NCBI RefSeq assembly: GCF_041052385.1
Contig: NZ_CP163439.1
Span: forward strand, 3,337,001-3,401,000
Length of the DNA: 64,000 nt
Source of the DNA: Streptomyces sp. R28
GTDB lineage: Bacteria > Actinomycetota > Actinomycetes > Streptomycetales > Streptomycetaceae
Reading direction: 5' to 3'
Position 1 is the first letter of the stretch; the number at the start of each line of letters is the position of its first letter. Of this stretch, positions 15,551 to 23,377 are shown piece after piece. The notes under the pieces are model-generated. The model was not told the origin of the DNA, ran no database searches, and saw only the letters and a program-made list of their open reading frames with translations. The translations under genes and the position numbers were made by a program.

Positions 15551-17062
15551 TCAGCCCAGCCGGATCACGTTCCAGGACAGCGGTTCCAGTACGGCGCTGA
15601 GGCGGCCGTCCTTCAGCGCCGTGCCCTCGACCGGGTGCGGGGCGACCCGCTCGGGGTCGTCGAGGGTGTTGCGGGCATCCGGGTCGGCGTCCGCGAGGGC
15701 GCTGTGCTCGACGACCTGGGTCAGGTCGAGCCCGTTCAGGGCGACTTCGAGCGGGAGGGCGTCGGTGCGGCTGCGGTTGACCGCGAAGACGGTGACCGTG
15801 CCGTCCTCGGCGCGCACGGCGGTGGCGTGCAGCAGGTCGGCCTCGCCGTACTTCTTGGTCTCGTACGTCGGGGAGTCGACCCGGACGTCGAGGACCTCGC
15901 CGCGGCCGTACTGCGAGGCCTGGGCGAACGGGAAGAACGTCGTCTGGCGCCAGGCCGGGCCGCCCGGCTCGGTCATGATCGGGGCGATGACGTTGACGAG
16001 CTGGGCGAGACAGGCGACGGTGACGCGGTCGGCGTGCCGCAGCAGCGCGATGAGCAGCGAGCCGAAGACGACGGCGTCCATGACGCTGTAATTGTCCTCC
16101 AGGAGGCGGGGGGCCTCCGCCCAGTCCCGCGCGCCGGAGTTCTCGATCTCGTGCCACTCCGAGATGTACCAGACGTTCCACTCGTCGAAGGAGAGATTGA
16201 TCTTCTTCTTCGACTTCAGCTTCGCGCCGATGTGGTCGGCGGTGGCGACCACGTTCTCGATGAAGGACTCCATGTCGACGGCGGAGGCCAGGAAGGAGTC
16301 GAGGTCACCGTCCTCGGGCTGGTAGTAGGCGTGCAGGGAGATGTGGTCGACGAGGTCGTACGTCTCCTCCAGGACCGTCGCCTCCCACGCGGCGAAGGTC
16401 GGCATGGACTGGCTGGAGGAGCCGCAGGCGACGAGTTCGACGCCCGGATCGATTTGGCGCATCGCGCGGGCGGTCTCGGCAGCGACCCGGCCGTACTCCT
16501 GGGCGGTCTTGTGGCCGGTCTGCCAGGGGCCGTCCATCTCGTTGCCCAGGCACCAGAGCTTGATGCCGAAGGGGTCCTTGTCGCCGTGCGCGGCACGGAG
16601 GTCGGACAGGGCGGTGCCGGCGGGGTGGTTGGCGTACTCCTGGAGTTCGAGGGCCTCGGCGACGCCCCGGGTGCCGAGGTTGAGGGCCATCATGGGCTCG
16701 GCCTGGGGGCCGACCTTCTTCAGGAAGGCGATGTACTCGGAGAGGCCGAAGCGGTTGGTCTCGGTGGAGCGCCAGGCGAGGTCGAGGCGGCGGGGGCGGT
16801 CCTCGGCGGGGCCGACGGAGTCCTCCCACTTGTAGCCCGAGACGAAGTTGCCGCCGGGGTAGCGGATGGCGGTGACGCCGAGTTCCCGGACGAGGTCCAG
16901 GACGTCCTGGCGGATGCCGTCCGCGTCGGCGGAGGGGTGACCGGGCTCGAAGATGCCGGTGTAGACGCAGCGTCCGAGGTGTTCCACGAAGGAGCCGAAG
17001 AGGCGGGGGTTGACTTCGCCGACCTTGAAGGCGGGGTCGAGGGTGAAGCGGGCGGTGTGCAT
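15551..17062 (-). CDS. abfA: Intracellular alpha-L-arabinofuranosidase (GH51)
   Basis: A 503-residue GH51 retaining arabinofuranosidase that releases L-arabinose from short arabino-oligosaccharides. The TIM-barrel acid/base is Glu175 in GNEMDGPW and the nucleophile is Glu294 in FDEWNVWY; RYPGGNFVSGYKWEDSVGP near residue 67 is the family signature. There is no signal peptide, so it acts in the cytoplasm on oligosaccharides brought in by the ABC importer encoded upstream. The start ATG at 17062 follows AAAGG. It is the last gene of the leftward operon, 80 bp after the GH43 gene, with a dispersed repeat in that gap. Confidence 0.93.
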   Translation of the reverse strand: MHTARFTLDPAFKVGEVNPRLFGSFVEHLGRCVYTGIFEPGHPSADADGIRQDVLDLVRELGVTAIRYPGGNFVSGYKWEDSVGPAEDRPRRLDLAWRSTETNRFGLSEYIAFLKKVGPQAEPMMALNLGTRGVAEALELQEYANHPAGTALSDLRAAHGDKDPFGIKLWCLGNEMDGPWQTGHKTAQEYGRVAAETARAMRQIDPGVELVACGSSSQSMPTFAAWEATVLEETYDLVDHISLHAYYQPEDGDLDSFLASAVDMESFIENVVATADHIGAKLKSKKKINLSFDEWNVWYISEWHEIENSGARDWAEAPRLLEDNYSVMDAVVFGSLLIALLRHADRVTVACLAQLVNVIAPIMTEPGGPAWRQTTFFPFAQASQYGRGEVLDVRVDSPTYETKKYGEADLLHATAVRAEDGTVTVFAVNRSRTDALPLEVALNGLDLTQVVEHSALADADPDARNTLDDPERVAPHPVEGTALKDGRLSAVLEPLSWNVIRLG

Positions 17063-17107
17063 AGTCGCCTTTCGAAAGGGGTGGTTCTGTATCGCGGGCG
17101 GCTGAAG

Positions 17108-17148
17108 GCTTGTGGGGGCTTGTCGCGCAGTTCCCCGCGCCCCTACAA
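17108..17148. repeat. Streptomyces-type dispersed GC-rich repeat
   Basis: The stretch containing CTTGTCGCGCAGTTCCCCG followed by CGCCCCT resembles a short dispersed palindromic element I recall as common in Streptomyces intergenic regions. It overlaps the stop codon of the GH43 gene and lies just downstream of the arabinofuranosidase start region. Confidence 0.55.
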
Positions 17149-18114
17149 GACCTTGGGCCAGCCGTTCTTTGTCCAGCCGAGTCTGTTCAGGCCCAGCTTC
17201 GGGGTGCCGTTGTCCTCCGCGTCGTAGTAGTGGTACGCCAGCCAGTCCCGGCCCCGTGCAGTGAAGACCGACTCCCCGCCTGTGCCGATGTACCTTCCGT
17301 GTCCCTCCAACAGGAGATTGCCGCCGCCCTCCAGCAGCGACTTGCCCGTGCTGTCGGTGTACGGGCCGATGATCGCCGTCGATCTGCCCACCCTGATCTT
17401 GTAGGTGGAGTTCACTCCCGCACAACAGGCGTCGTACGACGCGAAGAGGTAGTAGTAGCGGCCGTGCCGCACGATGGACGGGCCCTCGACCGCGTACGGG
17501 GCGTCCGGGCGGGTGGCCAGGTGGTGGACGGTCGCGCCCTCGACGGCCTTGCCGGTCCTCGGGTCCAGTTCGACCATGCGGATGCCCGTCCAGTACGAGC
17601 CGAACGACATCCACAGCCTGCCGTCCGCGCGGACGATCGCCGGGTCGATGGCGTTCCAGGAGTCGCTGGTCTCGGAGGTGAACACCTTGCCGTGGTCGGT
17701 CCAGGTGCCGGGGAGACCGGAGGAGGACGTGGCCACGCCGATCGCGGAGTGGTTGGTGCCCCAGGACGAGACGGCGTAGTAGAGCCAGTACCGGCCCGCG
17801 CGGTACGACACGTCCGGTGCCCAGGGATCACCGGTGCCGTTGTACTCGTACCACCAACTCGGCGGCTCGGCGAAGGCGTTGCCCGCGTCGGTCCAGTTCC
17901 GCAGGTCCTTCGAGAGCCGGGCGCCGATCACCCCGCCGGTCGAGTACGCCACGTACTGGCCGGACTTCAGCCTGAGGACGGTCGGGTCATGGATGATCTG
18001 CTGGCCGGTGATCGGGAGTGGGTCGGGATAACTCCCCGCAGCCTGGGCCGCGTTGGGGAGGGCGGCCAGGAGGACCGCCGCCGCCACGGCCGTCATCGCT
18101 CTGCGCGCTCTCAC
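17143..18114 (-). CDS. Secreted GH43 endo-arabinanase, importer-linked copy
   Basis: A 323-residue exported GH43 enzyme and paralogue of the 6549-7544 product. The start is the GTG at 18114 that overlaps the permease stop (GTGA), giving an N-terminus VRARRAMTAV with a basic n-region and a signal peptide ending AAQA-A. Catalytic residues appear as Asp43 (IHDPT), the Asp of NAIDPAI and the Glu of AVEGPSI; MSFGSYWTGIRM and AYHYYDAEDNG match the endo-arabinanase subgroup. Being inside the operon for the importer and the GH51 enzyme, it probably produces the oligosaccharides that the importer takes up. Confidence 0.9.
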   Translation of the reverse strand: MRARRAMTAVAAAVLLAALPNAAQAAGSYPDPLPITGQQIIHDPTVLRLKSGQYVAYSTGGVIGARLSKDLRNWTDAGNAFAEPPSWWYEYNGTGDPWAPDVSYRAGRYWLYYAVSSWGTNHSAIGVATSSSGLPGTWTDHGKVFTSETSDSWNAIDPAIVRADGRLWMSFGSYWTGIRMVELDPRTGKAVEGATVHHLATRPDAPYAVEGPSIVRHGRYYYLFASYDACCAGVNSTYKIRVGRSTAIIGPYTDSTGKSLLEGGGNLLLEGHGRYIGTGGESVFTARGRDWLAYHYYDAEDNGTPKLGLNRLGWTKNGWPKVL

Positions 18115-18971
18115 TGTCCCGCCAATCCCGTGTGGGCCACGCCCGCCACGATCTGGCGCTGGAAGAAGACGAAGACGATGATCAGCGGCAGGCCCGCCAT
18201 CAGTCCGCCGGCCATGAGCTGGGCCCACTGGATGCCGTAGGAGTTCATGACGGTCGCGATGCCGTTCGGCATGGTCATCAGGTCGGGGTTGTTGGTCACC
18301 ATGTACGGCCAGAGGAAGTTGTTCCACGAGGCGATGAAGGTGAAGATGCCGACCGCCGCCAGGGAGGGGCGGGCCAGCGGGACGACGATCGTGAAGAAGA
18401 CCCGCCAGCGGCCCGCGCCGTCGATGAAGGCCGCCTCCTCCAGTTCGCGCGGGATGCCCTGGAAGAACTTGTAGAGGATGTAGACCATCGCGGCGGGCGC
18501 GCACTGGGGCAGGATCATGCCCCAGTAGGTGTCGACCATCCCCATCTGCTGGACGGTGGTGAAGAGGGGGACGCCGAGGACGGCCGGGGAGATCATCAGG
18601 CCCGACATGACGATGCCCATGAGCACGCTCTTGCCGCGGAACTCGGTGCGGGCGAAGCCGTATCCGGCGAGTGCGCCGACCGCCAGCACGACGGCGGTGA
18701 CGCAGACCGACACCACCAGGGAGTTGACGAACCAGTTGGTGACGTTGCCGGTCTCCCACAGCGACTTCCACGCCTGGGCCGTCCAGACCTTCGGCACCCA
18801 GTGCGGCGGGATCTCGGCCGCCTCCGCCTCGGACTTGAGCGAAGTGAGCAGGGCCGCGGCGATCGGCACAACGAAGACGGCGGAGACGGCGACGCCGATC
18901 AGCGTGAGGACGATCTGGCTGGGCGTCCAAGGCTTGCGGGTCCGCTTGCGGATCTGTACGGCGGTGGTCAT
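18111..18971 (-). CDS. Sugar ABC transporter permease (MalG type)
   Basis: A 286-residue six-span permease of the MalG group. The cytoplasmic ATPase-contact loop (EAA motif) is seen as ELEEAAFIDGAGRWRVFFTIVVP. It forms the channel with the MalF-type protein encoded just upstream, with a 4-bp ATGA overlap at 18968-18971. No ATPase gene is in the operon; actinobacterial CUT1 importers usually share the global ATPase MsiK encoded elsewhere, which I infer here. The substrate is probably arabino-oligosaccharide, from the enzymes encoded downstream. Confidence 0.9.
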   Translation of the reverse strand: MTTAVQIRKRTRKPWTPSQIVLTLIGVAVSAVFVVPIAAALLTSLKSEAEAAEIPPHWVPKVWTAQAWKSLWETGNVTNWFVNSLVVSVCVTAVVLAVGALAGYGFARTEFRGKSVLMGIVMSGLMISPAVLGVPLFTTVQQMGMVDTYWGMILPQCAPAAMVYILYKFFQGIPRELEEAAFIDGAGRWRVFFTIVVPLARPSLAAVGIFTFIASWNNFLWPYMVTNNPDLMTMPNGIATVMNSYGIQWAQLMAGGLMAGLPLIIVFVFFQRQIVAGVAHTGLAGQ

Positions 18972-19924
18972 CGGCCGCCCTCCTCACGGTTGCGCAGCAG
19001 CCACATCCGCGCCAGGGCGACGACTGCGATGATCACGAAGAAGATGATGGACATCGCGGAGGCGTAGCCCACGCGGTAGCTGGTGAAGCCCTGTTCGAGG
19101 GTGTACTGGACGAAGGAGCGGGTGCTCAGCTCCGGTCCCGGCGAGAAGTCCATCATCACGACGGCCTGGTCGAAGAGCTGGAGCGAGGCGAGGATCTGGA
19201 GCGCGATCACCAGGCCGGTGATGTTGCGCAGCATCGGAAGCGTGATGTGGACCATGCGGTGCCAGGCGTTGGCCCCGTCGAGCTTCGCGGCCTCGTACAG
19301 GTGGTCCGGGATGCCCTGGAGGGCGGCGAGGTAGAGCAGGAAGCTGAAGCCGACCGTCCACCACAGGGTCTCGATGACGATGGCGAGCATCGCGTACGAC
19401 TTGTCGGTCAGCCAGGGCGTGTCGAGCCCGAAGGCCTCGTTGATCAGGCCGATGCCCTGGGTGAACAGCCACTGGAACATGTTGGCGGCGACCGTCGAGG
19501 GCAGCAGGAACGGCACGAAGAAGCACAGCCGCCACAGCCATTTTCCGCGCTCGATGTTGTGGGCGAGCATCGCGAGCAGGAAGGCGAGGACCGTGATGCA
19601 GGGGACGACCAGCAGCGTGAAGTAGGCGCTGTGGCCGAGCGCGTCCCACATCGCCGAGTCGTTCAGGGCCTCGCGGTAGTTGTCGAGGCCGACGAAGCTC
19701 GCGCCCTCGCCGGAGATGTTGGCGTCCGTGAAGCTGAGGTAGACGCCGCGCAGCAGCGGCCAGATCACGAACAGCACGAAGAGCGCCAGGAACGGGGCGA
19801 CGAACCAGCCGCCGTGCTGGAAGCCCTGCCCCCGCCGGAGGGTCGCGGTGGCGGTCGCGGTCCTGGCGCGGGCCGGTGCGACGACGGTCTGGGCGCTGGT
19901 GGTCATGTGTGCGCTGGTCGTCAT
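18968..19924 (-). CDS. Sugar ABC transporter permease (MalF type)
   Basis: A 318-residue permease with six main membrane segments and the EAA loop HLYEAAKLDGANAWHRMVHITLP. The N-terminus holds a near-duplication (MTTSAHMTTSAQ), so two ATGs are possible. I choose 19924 because it forms an ATGA overlap with the binding-protein stop. Partner of the MalG-type permease in a CUT1 importer. Confidence 0.9.
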   Translation of the reverse strand: MTTSAHMTTSAQTVVAPARARTATATATLRRGQGFQHGGWFVAPFLALFVLFVIWPLLRGVYLSFTDANISGEGASFVGLDNYREALNDSAMWDALGHSAYFTLLVVPCITVLAFLLAMLAHNIERGKWLWRLCFFVPFLLPSTVAANMFQWLFTQGIGLINEAFGLDTPWLTDKSYAMLAIVIETLWWTVGFSFLLYLAALQGIPDHLYEAAKLDGANAWHRMVHITLPMLRNITGLVIALQILASLQLFDQAVVMMDFSPGPELSTRSFVQYTLEQGFTSYRVGYASAMSIIFFVIIAVVALARMWLLRNREEGGR

Positions 19925-21270
19925 GCGACCGCACCTCCCTGCGCGGCGGTCCTGCCGTCCATCGGGTTCTTGGAGGCGAGGAGTCTGGTGAGGTGTTTCT
20001 TCATCGTCCGGGCGACCGAGGCCGGTTTGGCGGAGCCCATCGTCGAGGAGACGACGACCGGGCCGAGGTCCTGGGCGAGCACGCCGGTGGAGCCCGCGAA
20101 CCACACCTTCGGCTCGGTGGCCTGGTGGTCCATGGCGCTCACGTACTCGTTCTGCGGGGTCAGCTTCTTGTACGCGTCCGTGGAGAGCGTCGGCGTGTAC
20201 GCGGGGATGTGGCCGCCGGCCGCCCACTGCAGGGCGTGCTTGACGACGTAGGCGGCGAGTTCGTGGGCGCCCTCGTTCGTGGCGCCGCCGCGGTCCGACT
20301 GGTGCGGCAGGACGAAGGCGTGCGACTCGGCGTGGGTGGCCTGCTTGCCGAAGACGGGCGGCAGCGGGGTCGCGCCGTACTCCAGCTCGGCGCCGGAGAA
20401 GACCGGCACGGACCAGTTGCCCTCCCAGGTGAAGGGGGCGCCGTTGATGAACTGTTCGCCGGTGGGGGCGCCGGGGATGACGTACCCGTCGGTGACGTGC
20501 CGGCGCAGGAACTCCAGGACCTGGGTGGCCTTGTCGGCGTCGAAGAGGACCTCGGTGTTGTCGTCGTCGAACCACTGGCCGCCGAGCTGGGTGTAGAAGG
20601 CGACGAAGAACCACCACTGGAAGTTCTGGTCGTTGGTCCACAGACCGATCGTCTGCAGGCCCTTCTTCTGGGCGGCCTTGGCCTTCTTCAGGACGTCGAA
20701 CCACTCGTCGGTGGAGGTGACCGGAATCATCCGGCCGTCGTCGCCGAGCAGGCCCGCCTTGCCGAGCACGTCCTTGCGGTAGAAGCAGAGCTGGACGTGG
20801 ATGTCGAGCGGGAGGGCGTAGAGCTTGCCGTCGATGACGCCGCGCTTCCACAGCGCGGGGTTGTAGTCCTGCTCGCGTACACCGTACTTGGCGAGCAGGT
20901 CGACGTCCCAGGGGTCCAGGAGGCGGCCCGGCGAGAAGCCGGTGACCCGGCCCATGTGCATGACGCCGAGCTCGGGTGCGCGGTTTCCGGCCGCCGCCAT
21001 GGCGAGCTTGGTGTAGAAGGGGTTGCCCCACTGGAGGGTGGAGTCCTTCACGTCGATGTCCGGAGTGGTTTTCCGGAAGGCGTCCAACATCGCGATCATG
21101 TTGGCGCCGTCGCCGCCGCTGAAGAGGTTCCAGTAGCGCACCCGTGTGTCTGCGCCGGAGGCGAGTGCGTCTGCGCCGGTGCCGAGCGCGGCGAAGCCGA
21201 AGCTGCCGGCCACCGCCAAGCCGCCTGCTGCGGCCAGAAGTTGCCTACGGTTCAGGCCAGGTCGTCCCAT
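19921..21270 (-). CDS. Extracellular sugar-binding protein of the ABC importer
   Basis: A 449-residue solute-binding protein of family 1. The N-terminus reads NRRQLLAAAGGLAVAGSFGFAALG, a twin-arginine-like or Sec signal without an obvious lipobox Cys. The mature part shows RVRYWNLFSGGDGANMIAMLDAF, typical of oligosaccharide binders. As the first gene of the operon it lies directly downstream of the promoter/operator at 21281-21351. The linkage to arabinanase and arabinofuranosidase genes suggests arabino-oligosaccharide as ligand. Confidence 0.9.
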   Translation of the reverse strand: MGRPGLNRRQLLAAAGGLAVAGSFGFAALGTGADALASGADTRVRYWNLFSGGDGANMIAMLDAFRKTTPDIDVKDSTLQWGNPFYTKLAMAAAGNRAPELGVMHMGRVTGFSPGRLLDPWDVDLLAKYGVREQDYNPALWKRGVIDGKLYALPLDIHVQLCFYRKDVLGKAGLLGDDGRMIPVTSTDEWFDVLKKAKAAQKKGLQTIGLWTNDQNFQWWFFVAFYTQLGGQWFDDDNTEVLFDADKATQVLEFLRRHVTDGYVIPGAPTGEQFINGAPFTWEGNWSVPVFSGAELEYGATPLPPVFGKQATHAESHAFVLPHQSDRGGATNEGAHELAAYVVKHALQWAAGGHIPAYTPTLSTDAYKKLTPQNEYVSAMDHQATEPKVWFAGSTGVLAQDLGPVVVSSTMGSAKPASVARTMKKHLTRLLASKNPMDGRTAAQGGAVA

Positions 21271-21280
21271 TCCCTGCCCT

Positions 21281-21351
21281 TACTGATCGAGATATCGAAT
21301 TGTGCACGTAACTTCGAACGGGACCGTAGGGTGAAAGCGCTTTCTAGTCAA
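21281..21351 (-). promoter_or_regulatory. Importer-operon promoter with shared operator (site B) and a LacI-type palindrome
   Basis: Read leftwards, -35 TTGACT (21346-21351) and -10 TACGGT (21323-21328) are spaced 17 bp apart. The 39-bp element at 21281-21319 matches site A closely and begins 3 bp after the -10. The spacer additionally contains the perfect 12-bp palindrome GAAAGCGCTTTC (21333-21344), the shape of LacI-family operators, which site A lacks. The operon may therefore be under two regulators. Confidence 0.75.
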
Positions 21352-21539
21352 TGCCTCGTGCACGAACTCCGGCGCTCTGCGGGCAAGGGCTGGGCGACGG
21401 CAGGGCGTGGCCGGGCGGACACAGCCGAGCCGGAGTGGTCGTTCCTGGTTGAACAACGGTCGCCGGATCACATGACGCGGACACTTCGGGTCGCATAGGC
21501 TCGAACAGCCCGCCGAGCGGCGGGGGAACAGGGGATGCG

Positions 21540-22151
21540 ATGGACATCGCGGGCGCGCGCCGGAGGGCGGCCCGGGTCGCCTCGGCGCTACGGCTGCGGC
21601 GCTCTCCCGCCGCCTCCGCCATGCGTGACCTGGCCTCCGATCTGAGCGCCGCCGTACAGGCCGGACCCCACCCCCCGGCCGACGTACGCGAGTTGTGCCG
21701 CGCGCTGTGCGCGCAGATGAGCACGCAGCGCGGCGGGCGGCCCGTCGAGCTGCGCTTCGAGCGGTTCCCCGACGAGCTCGAAGTGACCGGACTGTGGGTG
21801 GAGTTCCAGGACTTCGACCTGGTCATCGTCGAGGAGCGGGCCGAGGCGATGCAGCAGCTGGTCATCCTCGGCCATGAGCTGTGGCACCTGCACGCCGGGC
21901 ACGGCCACGACCACACGGCCGGTACGGCGGCCGCGCACGCCCTCGCCGAGCGGCCCGGGTGGCAGGACATCGCCCTCGCGGTGGCGGCCCGCGACGGCTC
22001 CCGGCAGCGGGACGAGGCCGAGGCCGACGACTTCGGGCACCGGCTGGCCGCCGCCTTCCGGCCGCTGCTGTCGGGGCAGGAGCAGGACGCGCCGCTCGGA
22101 CCGGTGCAGCGTTCGCTGGGCTACCGCGGCAGCGGGAGGACGGCGCGGTGA
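21540..22151 (+). CDS. ImmA/IrrE-like metallopeptidase (toxin-like)
   Basis: A 203-residue protein with the zinc-protease motif HELWH at residues 112-116 in ILGHELWHLHAGHGHDH, as in ImmA/IrrE proteins, which cleave or neutralise XRE-type repressors. After the motif it is acidic with a basic, variable C-terminus. The next gene overlaps its stop (GTGA at 22148-22151). In related Streptomyces loci a helix-turn-helix regulator often precedes such a gene; none is present here, so the cleavage partner is either elsewhere or lost. A GGGGA ribosome-binding site precedes the ATG at 21540. Confidence 0.75.
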   Translation: MDIAGARRRAARVASALRLRRSPAASAMRDLASDLSAAVQAGPHPPADVRELCRALCAQMSTQRGGRPVELRFERFPDELEVTGLWVEFQDFDLVIVEERAEAMQQLVILGHELWHLHAGHGHDHTAGTAAAHALAERPGWQDIALAVAARDGSRQRDEAEADDFGHRLAAAFRPLLSGQEQDAPLGPVQRSLGYRGSGRTAR

Positions 22152-23377
22152 CCGGGCTGGCGCTGGACCCCGCCGGATTGCTCGGCGAGATCTACATATC
22201 GTTCTGGATCCCCACCGTCGTCCTGACCGCCGCCCTGGCGATCAAACTGCCCACCATCATCCGGCTCTGGCGGGACCCGCTGCTGCGCGCGGTCGGCGGC
22301 CTGCTGCTGCTCGCCTGTGCCGTGTTCGTCTTCGCGGCTCCGGCGACGATCGCCTGGGTCAACCGCGTCACGGGCGTACCGAACATCGCGGCACCCCTGG
22401 TGTACTCCCTGCTCACCGCGTTCTGCGGCTCCTGTCTGCTGCTGATCATCGCCTGGCGCAACGGCCTGTCCGACCGGTCCGCCGAGACCCGCCGCGCCAT
22501 GCGCCTGGTCGTCCGCGCCTACGCGGGCGTGGTCGTCGCGCTGTGGGTGCTGTTCGCCCTCGCGGACGCGCCGGTGGAGCGGGTGCGGGACCTGGACACG
22601 TACTACGCCAACACGCCGTTCATGCGCGAGGAGACGCTGCTCTATCTGCTCGCGCACTGCACGGCCGTCCTCATCACGTCCCGGCTGCTCTGGAACTGGG
22701 TGCGCACCGAGGGCCTCGACGCCTGGCTGCGCTGGGGGCTGGTGTTCCTGGGCGTCGGCTACGGCCTCAACCTCATCTTCGACGCCGCCAAACTGACCGC
22801 CGTCGCCGCCCGCTGGACGGGCCACGACCTGGACTGGCTCAGCACCGACCTGGCGCCACCCGTCGCCGCCCTGTCCGCCATCCTGATCGCGGTCGGCTTC
22901 ATCCTCCCGCACGCCGGCCAGTACCTGCACGACCGCTGGCAGCTGCGCCTGGCCCACCACCAACTGCGGCCCCTGTACCTGCTGATGCGGTCCGTCAACG
23001 GCTCCGGCGTGCGGTTCGTCCTGCGCGCCACCCCGGAGCTGCGGCTGATCCGCCGCGAGACCTTCATCCGCGACGTCCTGCTGCCGCTGGCCCGGCACAT
23101 CGACGAGGACCTGCGCCGGCGGTCGTACGACGCCGCGCTCACCCTCGGCTTCGCGCCCTCCCGGGCGAAGGCGCTGGCTGCCGCCGTGACCATCCAGGAC
23201 GCCGTCCAGCGCAGGAGCCGGGCCCCGGCCGACGGCAGCGGCACGGGCGGCCCCGACACCACGGATCTCCTCCAGGAGATCGGGGCCGTCTCCCGAGCCC
23301 TCCGCCACCCCGTCGACATCGAGGCGGTCCGTGCCCGTACGGCCGCCCCAGCACAGGACGTGCCCGTACATGACTGA
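22148..23377 (+). CDS. MAB_1171c-type putative transporter, multi-span membrane protein
   Basis: A 409-residue protein with seven or so hydrophobic segments in residues 15-265 and a soluble C-terminal region (about 270-409; RLAHHQLRPLYLLMRS, DTTDLLQEIGAVSRALRHP). This layout matches the MAB_1171c / DUF6545 family found beside IrrE-like toxins and oxidoreductases in actinobacteria; its transport role is not demonstrated. The GTG at 22148 overlaps the previous stop, and the 3' end overlaps the oxidoreductase start by 8 bp, so the three genes form one unit. Confidence 0.7.
   Translation: MTGLALDPAGLLGEIYISFWIPTVVLTAALAIKLPTIIRLWRDPLLRAVGGLLLLACAVFVFAAPATIAWVNRVTGVPNIAAPLVYSLLTAFCGSCLLLIIAWRNGLSDRSAETRRAMRLVVRAYAGVVVALWVLFALADAPVERVRDLDTYYANTPFMREETLLYLLAHCTAVLITSRLLWNWVRTEGLDAWLRWGLVFLGVGYGLNLIFDAAKLTAVAARWTGHDLDWLSTDLAPPVAALSAILIAVGFILPHAGQYLHDRWQLRLAHHQLRPLYLLMRSVNGSGVRFVLRATPELRLIRRETFIRDVLLPLARHIDEDLRRRSYDAALTLGFAPSRAKALAAAVTIQDAVQRRSRAPADGSGTGGPDTTDLLQEIGAVSRALRHPVDIEAVRARTAAPAQDVPVHD

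Noticed and set aside
17068..17079. Palindrome CCTTTCGAAAGG ahead of the GH51 start as an operator
   Set aside because: It coincides with the ribosome-binding site of the GH51 gene and lies inside the operon rather than at a promoter; it does not match the shared 39-bp element.
21540..22151. Classical two-gene toxin-antitoxin pair
   Set aside because: The adjacent gene is a multispan membrane protein and no small DNA-binding antitoxin is present.
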